This document shows positions 28,155 to 36,683 of a stretch of 64,000 bases of DNA, one piece after another; the stretch's first letter is position 1, and each line of letters starts with the position of its first letter. The position numbers and the translations under genes were made by a program. Origin of the DNA: Pseudomonas khavaziana (GTDB lineage Bacteria > Pseudomonadota > Gammaproteobacteria > Pseudomonadales > Pseudomonadaceae); the NCBI RefSeq assembly GCF_019145205.1, contig NZ_JAHSTT010000005.1, forward strand, positions 248,001 through 312,000, read 5' to 3'. The notes beneath the pieces are model-generated. The model was not told where the DNA came from, searched no databases, and saw nothing but the letters and a program-made list of their open reading frames with translations.

Positions 28155-30761
28155 ATGTTTTTACGCAAATCTGCAATGCAGCCAAAGGAGCGCCGAAGTG
28201 TCGTAACAGAAGCCCAGCTTGAGGAGCAACGGCCAAATTTGTTGGCGTCACACGTCCCCAGAGGATTATCTGCATTATGCAGTCGGGCTGGGGTAGCTGG
28301 AGAAAAAGCGAATATGGGTCGTATAGACACAGCCACGAGTTGGAATGGCATTCTGATACGTACAAAAGATGACGACTCTCTAACGTTCGTCCATGCAGTA
28401 AACCGAGCCTTGGAAGTGATCGCAAGCCGTCCCATCGGAAAGCGATTGCTTGAATCAATTACTGCAAGTGGAGGCGAACGCGGGGCTGAGGCTAAGTTTG
28501 GTTATAAAATATGCATTCAGCCAGCCGATTCGACGAAAACCTCATGGCTATTTTTTGAAAGGCGCCGATATCTTGGAACAAATGTAACTCGTGCTGCTTC
28601 CGAAGAAAATGCCTCTTTATTAAATAAAGGCTCAGTATCGTCGATAAAGTGGAATCCTGTGCAAGTTAGTACTCCTGATGGTGACAGACCTCCATTCGTG
28701 GGGTTAGCGCATGAGTTATTGCATGCTTACCGCAACCTGTATGGAGAGTCGAAGTTAACACACGAATCCATTGCCGGAATGTCACGAGCAGGACACTACA
28801 AACAAATTGATGAATATGAGGTGGTAGGAATTATGGGGTATGAAGATCTGCCGCTGACCGAAAATAAAATCCGTAGCGAGCACAACATACCCCTTAGACA
28901 GTTTTACTCTGGTTTAGATGGCGATTTGGAAGTCAGCAGCGATACATATAGAAAAGGCAACTTAACTGAAAAATTGACGTCAAAAAAAATCTACAAAGAA
29001 ACGAATATTGCAGAAAGGGCTGAGAACTTATCGCAGCAAGTTATGAATGCGATAAATGAAGAAGTAAGACATGAATCTCTTAATGTGGCTTGTAGGGGTA
29101 TTACAGAGTATGGCGCATTAAATCCCGCTAAAGAAGGGAGTATTCTTATAAGCACAAGTGATGGGGCTATCTCAATGACAGGTAATGCGGCGAAGGTCAG
29201 CTCTCAATCTGACGATGAGTTATGTAAACACGCCATAGTATTTAATAAGCAGCCTAATGGATTAAAGCGCCCAGAGTATGAGAGAGCCCACGGCCTGCCA
29301 GCGGGATGCCTTTTACCATATGTCACCTTATCCGGATCGAATCTCTTAGGTTTAGCACGTATCTATGCTGAAAATAAAATAAAATCGTCTACAGTGAAAG
29401 CCGAGGCGAGTATGTGTTCACCTAATATGGAGGGTGAAAACCTCAATTCTCATCTGGCGGTGCAAACAAGCTCAGTAGTAAGAGCATCGCATAGTGTTGC
29501 GGATAAGTTTCTGCCTCAAAATATTGAAAAAAACATACAAAATATCCTGAGTGAAATTTCCAGTATCGTAAGATTAAATGACAACCCTTATTCTAAATAT
29601 AAGGCTCTAGCACTAACTCATTATGATGTGCTACTTACCAATTGTTGTGTCGACGTATGCCGTTTCACTAAAGATAGAACTTTTTCACCCGAACTAAGGG
29701 GCTCGCTATTTAAATCCATGAGCAAGTTTATGATTGACGCTGCCAAGAATCTGGATGCTGCCTGGGGTGGTAATGCTCTCTCTACGGTGGTCATGTTGTC
29801 GAATGGGTTGGACAATAGTCTGATTACGGATACGCTCCGAAGTAATATGAATCGCTTTGACATTTTTGGAAGACCCGAAACGCTTGTCGGCGAAATAAAT
29901 AAATACCTTGACAAGGTTGTAAAAGGCACAGCGGGAAGCCTTGAATCCTCAATTAATGCTATTCGCGTGTTAAGTCAAAGAGGCTTCTTGAAAAACCTTG
30001 GCCAAAGTGATCGTGAAAATTTCATGCGATTAACTAAAACATTTGGAATTAACGGCTCGCAGGCCTATGTACGGCCTTCCTCACACAGAAAGTATCTTCA
30101 AAATTTTGGAGAAAACTTACTAAAACTCCAAGAGGAGGCTATATCAGCCCACAATTGTAACGCTTTAATCGAGAACCCCGTGCTAAAATATCGTGAGGAA
30201 TTTAGTTCGGGAGAAGAATCAAAAAAGGTTAGTGTTAATCCATTTGATTATATGTTTGAGAGGTTGCAACCACACTTTGCGGAAAATGATTATCTATATC
30301 AGCGCTCAAAGAACTATAAAGAAACATTGTCTCAGAATCACCGGGAGATTAAGCACCGAGCAGCAGTTCGGCATGGGAAGTCGAAAGAGCTTCTTAGGGA
30401 CCAAGAGATATCAAACAATCAGAACAACATGATTCGAGAAGAGTCTCTCAAAACTGCTCATATATCTCAACAGAAAACAGAAAAAACCTTAAACTCTATT
30501 GCTTCATTTACTGCATCTAAATCCGCCTTAACATATAAATCTGCTTTTGCGGCCAGCTCTTTTTATTCCTCTGGCCTGAGCAGACCTATTTCCAAGATTT
30601 CCGACGCGTCCCCGGGTCTTGCTGGGATGGGGACCGTGAGCGCTCTTTATGGATTGAGTGAATCGAGGAATGCTCCCACTCCGAGTTACTCGCCCCCTTC
30701 ACGTTTGCGAGGATTGGCGGTGTTGCACGATCCACAGTTCCTTGAAAGGTGGTACCACTGA
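28155..30761 (+). CDS. Putative toxin/effector with M91 zinc-metalloprotease domain
   Basis: This 868-residue protein is encoded in distinctly AT-richer DNA than the core, behind a good GAGGGGAT site. Residues about 60-255 match the M91 (NleD/HopH1-like) peptidase pattern: IGKRLLESI, then FVGLAHELLHAYRNLYGE with the zinc motif HELLH at 186-190, a likely third ligand in DEYEVVGI (219-225), and LTENKIRSEHNIPLRQFY (234-251). NleD-type enzymes cleave host MAP kinases after type III delivery. The remaining 600 residues are mostly hydrophilic and helical, with no domain I recognise. No signal peptide is seen. It could be a type III, VI or other exported toxin. Confidence 0.65.
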   Translation: MFLRKSAMQPKERRSVVTEAQLEEQRPNLLASHVPRGLSALCSRAGVAGEKANMGRIDTATSWNGILIRTKDDDSLTFVHAVNRALEVIASRPIGKRLLESITASGGERGAEAKFGYKICIQPADSTKTSWLFFERRRYLGTNVTRAASEENASLLNKGSVSSIKWNPVQVSTPDGDRPPFVGLAHELLHAYRNLYGESKLTHESIAGMSRAGHYKQIDEYEVVGIMGYEDLPLTENKIRSEHNIPLRQFYSGLDGDLEVSSDTYRKGNLTEKLTSKKIYKETNIAERAENLSQQVMNAINEEVRHESLNVACRGITEYGALNPAKEGSILISTSDGAISMTGNAAKVSSQSDDELCKHAIVFNKQPNGLKRPEYERAHGLPAGCLLPYVTLSGSNLLGLARIYAENKIKSSTVKAEASMCSPNMEGENLNSHLAVQTSSVVRASHSVADKFLPQNIEKNIQNILSEISSIVRLNDNPYSKYKALALTHYDVLLTNCCVDVCRFTKDRTFSPELRGSLFKSMSKFMIDAAKNLDAAWGGNALSTVVMLSNGLDNSLITDTLRSNMNRFDIFGRPETLVGEINKYLDKVVKGTAGSLESSINAIRVLSQRGFLKNLGQSDRENFMRLTKTFGINGSQAYVRPSSHRKYLQNFGENLLKLQEEAISAHNCNALIENPVLKYREEFSSGEESKKVSVNPFDYMFERLQPHFAENDYLYQRSKNYKETLSQNHREIKHRAAVRHGKSKELLRDQEISNNQNNMIREESLKTAHISQQKTEKTLNSIASFTASKSALTYKSAFAASSFYSSGLSRPISKISDASPGLAGMGTVSALYGLSESRNAPTPSYSPPSRLRGLAVLHDPQFLERWYH

Positions 30762-30942
30762 GCCTAGCAAATGATAGCGGCGCTTGCGAGGTAGTTGTCG
30801 CATCCGCCGTCCAACTACGCGGCCTTTTCGGTCACGTTCAGTACCCTTTCAGGGTTTAAATACTCCGTCCCGATAGGGGGCCAGTTGCATGTCTCGTCTG
30901 ACCATCGTTCCGGTCTTTTAGTTGATCGGAGTTCTTTTACCG
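30762..30942. other. Gap between toxin gene and intron fragment
   Basis: No gene is seen. The last 160 bases are GC-richer than the toxin gene and run into the 3' exon side of the leftward intron fragment. Confidence 0.4.
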
Positions 30943-31160
30943 GTCGCGGTAGGAATGGCAGTCACCTGCCACCCCCCGCACAGATCCGTACGTGCGGAAT
31001 TACCGCATACGGCTCCTGCCTTGGGTTTTGACGCCGAAGCGGGTTATGGGATGCGGATGCATTGGTAGCTCTCTTGGATAGGGTATGAATAGCCGGGCCA
31101 ACGTAGCCATGCGTTCCCAGTTCAGACGGTGCCGCTGACTTCGCCGTTTAAGAGCAATGG
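30943..31160 (-). pseudogene. Group II intron tail with maturase C-terminus (copy 2)
   Basis: On the minus strand, codons for RLNWERMATLARLFIPYP resemble the last residues of an intron-encoded maturase. They are followed by the domain V-like hairpin GGAGCCGTATGCGG... and the domain VI stem GGTGGCAGGTGACTGCC, ending ...CCGCGAC at 30943. Everything upstream is missing. It abuts copy 3 head to head. Confidence 0.65.
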
Positions 31161-31466
31161 CTCACTCGGGTGGTGAGTAGTTACTTCAATTACCACGCGG
31201 TGCCAGGAAACCTAATACGTCTGGGTGGTTTTCGTTCGGCGGTATGTCGTCTATGGCGGCAACCCCTCAAACGTCGAAGCCAGCGTAACCGGCTTCAGTG
31301 GTCACGCTACGGACGTCTTGCCGACCTCTACATACCTAGCCCAGAAATGCACGTCCGTACCCTGAGGATCGCTTCGCGTCACATACCGAGGCAGGAGCCG
31401 TATGCGGTAGTTCCGCACGTACGGATCTGTGCGGGGGTGGCAGGTAACTGCCATCCCTACCGCGAC
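31161..31466 (+). pseudogene. Group II intron tail with maturase C-terminus (copy 3)
   Basis: On the plus strand, YFNYHAVPGNLIRLGGFR and LWRQPLKRRSQRNRLQWSR are the typical C-terminal maturase segment of bacterial group II introns. They continue to VRICAG, then domain V (GAGCCGTATGCGGTAG...) and domain VI (GTGGCAGGTAACTGCC), ending ...CCGCGAC at 31466. The reverse transcriptase part is absent. Confidence 0.7.
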
Positions 31467-31608
31467 CCCTGCTGGATTGGTAGATGACTTCGCCAGCCGC
31501 TTACGTCCAAGCGGGGATGGAGCATCCCGTCGGGTGTTCAGCCGAAAAATTTAGCAGGAGCACTGCGGCAACTTCTCTATTTGGTATCTGGTCGACGCTG
31601 CGCAACCA

Positions 31609-34161
31609 TCAGTTGGTAATGCGCCATAGGCTTTCAGCCACACCTGGCGCCCACTCTTTTACATGGGCGGTATGAGCTTGTAGGCAAATCCACTTTTTAT
31701 CGTTATGGCTGACTTTGACGCCCGTTGTGTAGTAGCTGCCCTGGGCCCACTTCGGGTAAGGGGTATTTTCGTTGTCCCCGCTGTCCTCTTTCTCCAGCGT
31801 GGTCGCTGAGTGGACATTGGATGGAACTGACAGTTGCCCTTTAGCATCAAATGCGGCTACAAAATAGCGATAGGCGGTTTTGGATGTAAGGCCGGTATCG
31901 GCATAGGTCATTTGAGCAATGCCGGTGCGAGCAATTTCATTACCGTCTCGGTAGATAACATAACCAGAAATTTCGGTACCACCGATGGGCGCGCGCCACA
32001 TTAAATTAACGGTATCGGCAGTGACACCCATATCATGCAGGCCTGACGGGGCAAGGGGGGGGGAGCCTGGGACTATCATCGCGTTAGTCTTGGCTGTTAT
32101 CGTCTGGCTTGGTGCAGACTCTTTACCCTCTGCGTTAACGGAGCTTACAGCATAGCGATAAGTAGTGTTTTCACTCAGATTGCTGTCAGTAAGTGTTAGC
32201 TCTGAACATTGGCCGATTAAAGTATCGTCTCGGTACAAGCGGTAGAGGGAAGTAGGGGGGGCAGACGCGCTCCATGTTAGCGTGATGCTATTGGTACTAA
32301 CCTTGCCAGCGCGTAGCCCGTCCGGAGCAACTGGCGTGATTTCATCCGGGTTGTCATTGTCTGAGTCATTATCTGAGAAATCTAAGTCGATGACATGGTA
32401 GAAGGCGTTTCCGGTGTTGGCCACCTCCCAGACTGCGAGCAACACATGGTACCCAGAACGCTGTGGCAGCATGACGTTATGTTCGGTAGGTTGCGGTGGG
32501 GTCAGAGCCGCCCCATGACTCCAATAGGGCTGTTCAGTCAGTTCCACTTTATAGAAGGGTTTATCTTCGAACTGAGCGCGGCTAAGCGGTAGGTTCGGGT
32601 TCCAGTTCGGGCGGGTGATAAAGTAATTCCAGCGGCGGGTCGCGTGGAGTGCGGTATAGTGCCATGTAAATTTTAACATCTCGGAAGACGTAACGCTGTG
32701 TTTTTTCCAATGCGTGCCAACGTCGTCCAGAAAATTGCCATTTCCTTGATTGGCGCTTGCAATTTTACCGTCTGGTGGGGGGAGAAAGTTAGTGACGTCG
32801 TCTGGAGCAACGCTGTCGGTTAACCCGCTCGTTTGAGCAGGGAAAAATTTCCCGCACTCACGCTGGTTCAACATGCCGTTGTCAATTTTGCCGTCGAGCC
32901 ATGCAAAATAAGCACGGGAGGCTGGAGAAGGGACATGGCCATGGCGAAGTTGGGGGCCTGACTTGCTGGTGCTGATCATATTCAAATTGCGTTCAGTCAT
33001 CTGTGTACCGCCTTTTTTATGTTTAACAACTCTTCGCCATAGGGAGGTTGCCAGGTTTGGACGCCAGTAGATATTTGAGGAGTGAACTGTTAGGCATTCC
33101 CATACCGAATCTTCCCAGTGCACGGTGTCATTATCTCTATAGCGCGTATCGGTAGCCCATTGAGGGAACTCCGGCTCTGGATCGGGCTCCGGTTCTGTGC
33201 CATTTCCGGCGAGATAGCCGTATCGGTTGATAAATTCCCAAGCATAGGCGTCGCCGTTGCTGCTGACGCCAGCGTCCCAGTTTACTGACCAAGTCATTAA
33301 ACCTAGGATATCCAAGCCTGCTGTTTTGAGACGCGTCAGCGCGTTATACACACTGTTCGGATCGATCACGTAGCCCGTGGCAGCTGCATCATTATTCGAA
33401 GGCAAACCTATAATGAACTTGTTGTGAGGGATTTTTATAAAACCACGGGTGCCGGTTACTAAGCTTTCGGTCAAGTAGTAAAGAAAGTTTTCTTTTTGTT
33501 GATCGTTGTTTTGTGCGATCCAACCTATCTCATCTACGTAAACACCATCGCCGCCTTGATTATAAAATTGTGGGGCGATAAAGTCGTAATATCCCTCCAG
33601 CCCATCAATGTATGCGTTATATTCACGGCCTTTCACCAAATATGGAAATTCCGGTGCCATACTGATCGTGAAGTTTTTACCCCGTGTGCGATAGTGGTCT
33701 TTGACAGTTTTTAATGCGGCAGGAATTACGTGTTGGTTGTTTGCCGCTGTAATTGCTTCCTGTTCTAGGTCAATATCCAAACCGTCGAAATCGTACTGGT
33801 CGGTCAGATCGATGATACGATTGGCCAATGCTTTTTCGTCGCCGTAGATTAGCTCAATATGTGCGTCCGCCCCCCCGAGGGAGATCAAAACTTTTCGTCC
33901 TTGAGCGTGGACTAAGTCGATCTGCTGACGAAATTCCGCTGCAGTGCCACGATATGGTTTGAAGTCAGGTATCCGATCGCGGCTATCCAAGACCTTCATA
34001 AAAGCGACTGCAATAACATTATATTGAAGAGGGATACTGGACAGTTCCATTTCCGCAAAGCGCCCCCTTTTATAGCCCTGGCCTGGTTCTGGAGCCCAAT
34101 TGTGCCAAAAGCCCATAATAATCTTATTGTCGTTGCGTTGGAAAGTTGGTGGTTTTTTCAA
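31609..34161 (-). CDS. Chitinase GH18-CBM5 joined to AA10 LPMO-FnIII2-CBM5
   Basis: The 850 residues hold two chitin-active modules. Residues 1-378 are a GH18 chitinase with the full catalytic motif DGLDIDLE (126-133), MTWSVNWD (289-296) and a CBM5/12 module (about 333-378). Residues 388-850 are an AA10 lytic polysaccharide monooxygenase (HGHVPSPASRAYFAW from 407, WHYTALHATRRWNYFITR, VLLAVWEVANTGNAFY), two fibronectin III domains and a C-terminal CBM5/12. There is no signal peptide. At the join, codons HKKGGTQ include an A6 tract and an AAAGGCGG site before ATG at 33000. Removing one A would end the chitinase in a TGA overlapping that ATG, so two coupled genes are probably ancestral. Confidence 0.85.
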   Translation of the reverse strand: MKKPPTFQRNDNKIIMGFWHNWAPEPGQGYKRGRFAEMELSSIPLQYNVIAVAFMKVLDSRDRIPDFKPYRGTAAEFRQQIDLVHAQGRKVLISLGGADAHIELIYGDEKALANRIIDLTDQYDFDGLDIDLEQEAITAANNQHVIPAALKTVKDHYRTRGKNFTISMAPEFPYLVKGREYNAYIDGLEGYYDFIAPQFYNQGGDGVYVDEIGWIAQNNDQQKENFLYYLTESLVTGTRGFIKIPHNKFIIGLPSNNDAAATGYVIDPNSVYNALTRLKTAGLDILGLMTWSVNWDAGVSSNGDAYAWEFINRYGYLAGNGTEPEPDPEPEFPQWATDTRYRDNDTVHWEDSVWECLTVHSSNIYWRPNLATSLWRRVVKHKKGGTQMTERNLNMISTSKSGPQLRHGHVPSPASRAYFAWLDGKIDNGMLNQRECGKFFPAQTSGLTDSVAPDDVTNFLPPPDGKIASANQGNGNFLDDVGTHWKKHSVTSSEMLKFTWHYTALHATRRWNYFITRPNWNPNLPLSRAQFEDKPFYKVELTEQPYWSHGAALTPPQPTEHNVMLPQRSGYHVLLAVWEVANTGNAFYHVIDLDFSDNDSDNDNPDEITPVAPDGLRAGKVSTNSITLTWSASAPPTSLYRLYRDDTLIGQCSELTLTDSNLSENTTYRYAVSSVNAEGKESAPSQTITAKTNAMIVPGSPPLAPSGLHDMGVTADTVNLMWRAPIGGTEISGYVIYRDGNEIARTGIAQMTYADTGLTSKTAYRYFVAAFDAKGQLSVPSNVHSATTLEKEDSGDNENTPYPKWAQGSYYTTGVKVSHNDKKWICLQAHTAHVKEWAPGVAESLWRITN

Positions 34162-34349
34162 AATAACTACTCCATGTGAATTTCAGGTAGGTAACGGATG
34201 CCGTTGAATTTTTTGAGTGAGTTGTTGAAGCTGCGTCACCATGATGGCGACGCGCTCCTCAGTGCTGAGATGTGAGTACTTTCGTTGGCATGGCAACACC
34301 TTACATCAGGGTGCTCTTGGTCCTTGATACCGCCGAGGTCTCGTTGAGA

Positions 34350-34485
34350 AAAAAAGCACCGGATCAAACACCGCGCCTGTGATATAAAACTCAACTAGAG
34401 CGGTAAGGCCGTAGATGGTTTTTAGAAAGTCGACGGGCTTGGAATACAGATACACTTTTTCAGCTTTGGCGTCGGGACGCATCAT
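34350..34485 (-). pseudogene. IS66 TnpB remnant
   Basis: On the minus strand from ATG at 34485: MMRPDAKAEKVYLYSKPVDF and ALVEFYITGAVFDPV, the N-terminal half of an IS66 TnpB of a different subtype from the one at 24196. It decays into frameshifts after about 45 codons. The rest of 34162-34709 shows no credible gene. Confidence 0.7.
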
Positions 34486-34709
34486 GACGGCGGTCTCCTA
34501 AAGAGGGTGGGTATTTCAGACCTGCCCTAAGTTTGTGATAAGACATAAGAACAACACCGTACCGGAAGATTGGGTGTTGCACTCAGTTTCTGCAGTCGCT
34601 CCTTCTTGTGAAAAGTGCAAGCTCATTATTCATGGCTATCTGTCATGTCAACAATGCATTCATTATATTAATTCAGAACCGGTTGCGATTGATCGGATGG
34701 AGCTTTGGG

Positions 34710-35446
34710 CTAACTATTTTTATAGTGCGCGACAAGATTCAACTCGGAACTTAAGCGAATTGCCTGCCGGGAGTTTACAACTCCTAGCTTCTCGACAACA
34801 TTCGCCATATGAAACTTAACAGTCCTGACAGCTATATTCGCAATTATTGAGATTTCCGCATATGTTTTTCCCATGCCAGCCCAATAAAGAACTTCTTCTT
34901 CTCGCGGAGTTAAATAAAATCCCTTGTCCTCTAGCAAATTGGCGCGCAAGTTTTTCGACTGAGTAATTCGTTTAACCTGCTCATCAATATCAATGAGTAG
35001 CATTTGCAAGCAGCATCTATTAGACATTACTTTGCCTTCGAGTTCTGCCTGAAAGTTTCGCTCAAATAAAATCGACAATAAGCTTATATTATACATTCCA
35101 TCATGAAGTACAAAAGTTACACCATTTACAATTTCACCTCTTCCTGAACAGGAGAAAATCTTACTGCCTTGTAATTCCGCTAACAATGCGATGTCATCCT
35201 CCCACGTGAAAGGTGATACTCGCTTTAAAGCCATGCGTACAATGGGATCTATAAGATGGCGCTCCATCTTTTCGTATTCTGCAGTCCATTCTTCCGGATA
35301 CGAAGAAGCGGTAAGCAATCGTGAAAATTTTTTTTATTAATGATCATAAATAAATATTCAAGCCTTCCAATACAAGATAGTTTTCTGTCAATATAGCTTC
35401 GAATTGCCTCAGCCTGTATATAGCTTTCTTCAGATGGAGTGATCAT
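34710..35446 (-). pseudogene. LuxR-type quorum-sensing regulator, frameshift in A8 tract
   Basis: Two overlapping frames make one protein of about 245 residues. The first (35446 to about 35330) gives MITPSEESYIQAEAIRSYID... MIINKK; the second gives FSRLLTASSYPEEWTAEYEK onward. One more A in the A8 run at 35326-35333 (minus strand) would join them. The autoinducer-binding part keeps the W, Y, D, P and W positions (YPEEW...EY...DPIV...PFTW). The C-terminal helix-turn-helix is intact (LTPREEEVLYWAGMGKTYAEI; NVVEKLGVVNSRQAI). No luxI is nearby. It lies between the chitinase and the lysis genes, so it likely controls them. It may be a pseudogene, a phase switch or a slippage site. Confidence 0.75.
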
Positions 35447-35520
35447 GAATCAGAGCTCCTGGATTGCTGTCTTTTTATTTATCATTGGTACGATACGCAG
35501 GCATATAAATACCGCATAAC

Positions 35521-36000
35521 TCAATGTGCCTCACGCATACAGCCAATACGTATATACTCTTGCAAATACTTTATTTTTTTTCTATCACGTATTATTTCTT
35601 CTCGGATAGAGAGAAGATCTTGTCCAGTTTTTCCAGAGAGTTCGACGGTGGTAGCATCGCCCATGCGGCAGGCGGAGGTGACATTACTTCCACTGCGCAG
35701 GGTGTGATTTGCTTGGATGTACATCCGACGAGCACCAGAAGCAAGTTGAGCGCGCAGAATTGTGCTTTCATTTTCAGCATGGACCAGTTTTTCCGTTAGT
35801 TGTGTATCCAAATCCGCCAGTGTTTTTTGTCGCTGGTTAGCTTGTTGTAAGCTTATAGTCTGTTGTCTAAAAAGGTTCTCCGCTACATGAGCTTTCTTGC
35901 GCCAAGATGAAGCCTGCCCGTAATAGCAATGGGCCGCCCCCCCGAGCCCTGCCAACATTATTAGTATGATAAAATGCGGAAACATACGCAATAACGTCAT
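35521..36000 (-). CDS. Rz-like inner-membrane spanin
   Basis: The 159-residue protein has one N-terminal membrane segment (FPHFIILIMLAGLGGAAHC, about 7-25) and a long periplasmic coiled coil rich in Q, K and E. This is the shape of phage i-spanins, which fuse the inner and outer membranes in the last step of lysis. It starts with a 4-base ATGA overlap on the endolysin stop, and a second gene (Rz1) is nested in another frame. It is part of the island lysis cassette, with no phage structural genes nearby. Confidence 0.75.
   Translation of the reverse strand: MTLLRMFPHFIILIMLAGLGGAAHCYYGQASSWRKKAHVAENLFRQQTISLQQANQRQKTLADLDTQLTEKLVHAENESTILRAQLASGARRMYIQANHTLRSGSNVTSACRMGDATTVELSGKTGQDLLSIREEIIRDRKKIKYLQEYIRIGCMREAH
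35592..35771 (-). CDS. Rz1-like outer-membrane lipoprotein spanin (nested)
   Basis: The gene lies entirely inside the Rz-like gene in a shifted frame. The 59-residue product has a signal peptide ending LVLVGC (Cys17), so it should be a lipoprotein, and a proline-rich core PCAVEVMSPPPAAWAMLPP. Those are the hallmarks of o-spanins. ATG at 35771 was chosen; an ATG three codons earlier is possible. It supplies the outer-membrane half of the spanin bridge. Confidence 0.78.
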   Translation of the reverse strand: MKAQFCALNLLLVLVGCTSKQITPCAVEVMSPPPAAWAMLPPSNSLEKLDKIFSLSEKK

Positions 36001-36434
36001 AAACCAGTTCCTTTTTCAAACATTCTCTTTTCTTCCTCTCGACGCTTAACAAGTCCATAAACAACGTTGCCGCCAACTTTGTTCCACCTTAGAAATTGAT
36101 TAGCTGCATCAAGGTAATCACCAGCATTAAGGTAGGCTAACATTTCGGATTTTTCAAAACCCGTTTTTCCGATATTAAATACAAATGAAACAAGCGAATC
36201 AAACTGACACTGATTAAGCGGAACAACCACCCGGAGATTAATCACTAGTTCAGCGTGTTTAATATCGTTGCGAAGACGCTCACCAGCTTGTTGCTCGGTA
36301 ATAGAAAGCTCAGGATATACATCAGAAGTACTTCCATAGCCAATAGTCCAGACGCCGGCAGAACACTGATAAGCTTTGGCTCTAAAGCCCTCGTATCGCT
36401 TAATTAAATTGACGCCCTGTTCACTGATTTTCAA
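35997..36434 (-). CDS. Endolysin, T4-type lysozyme (GH24)
   Basis: The 145-residue muramidase has the GH24 catalytic triad spacing E-8-C-5-T: Glu15 in KRYEGF, Cys24 in place of Asp, and Thr30 in WTIGYGST. Cys/Asp at the second position both occur in phage endolysins. No signal-anchor is present, so it needs a holin to reach the cell wall. It starts at TTG (36434) behind GGAGAGAG. That TTG overlaps the stop of the upstream small membrane gene (TTGA), and its own stop overlaps the Rz start. Confidence 0.85.
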   Translation of the reverse strand: MKISEQGVNLIKRYEGFRAKAYQCSAGVWTIGYGSTSDVYPELSITEQQAGERLRNDIKHAELVINLRVVVPLNQCQFDSLVSFVFNIGKTGFEKSEMLAYLNAGDYLDAANQFLRWNKVGGNVVYGLVKRREEEKRMFEKGTGL

Positions 36435-36683
36435 CTTTCGCTCTCTCCGTAAAATAGTTGTTGCACAAGCAGCGCATCAACACGCAATCTATAAAATCTG
36501 GACCGATAAACTGCAAAGGCCAATAAAACGAACCACGCAAGGTGTAAGTGCGCCGCAGAGCTGTATTTCTGATAGACCAAGATCCCCAAAACTGTGTAAC
36601 TGCTTTTTAACCGTGTCGCGCTGGCTTAAAAAATATAGTGTAAATACAGATCCACACATTGCTCCTGTGCGCGATGCGCTCAT
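36431..36683 (-). pseudogene. Small membrane protein of the lysis cassette, one-base frameshift
   Basis: From ATG at 36683, behind AAAGGA, the frame gives MSASRTGAMCGSVFTLYFLS... QLHSFG. After the TTTTGGGG run (about 36592), the shifted frame continues LVYQKYSSAAHLHLAWFVLL and AFAVYRSRFY to a TGA that overlaps the endolysin start. The region is 253 bases, one more than 84 codons. The joined 83-residue protein would have one or two membrane segments, as a second holin or holin regulator would. The perfect coupling to the endolysin argues that the shifted frame is real. Confidence 0.5.

Noticed and set aside
34535..34819. 94-codon plus-strand frame with SCEKC and SCQQC motifs, zinc-ribbon-like
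   Set aside because: Its second half is antisense to the conserved LuxR DNA-binding domain, no ribosome site precedes it, and the remainder is in decayed DNA.
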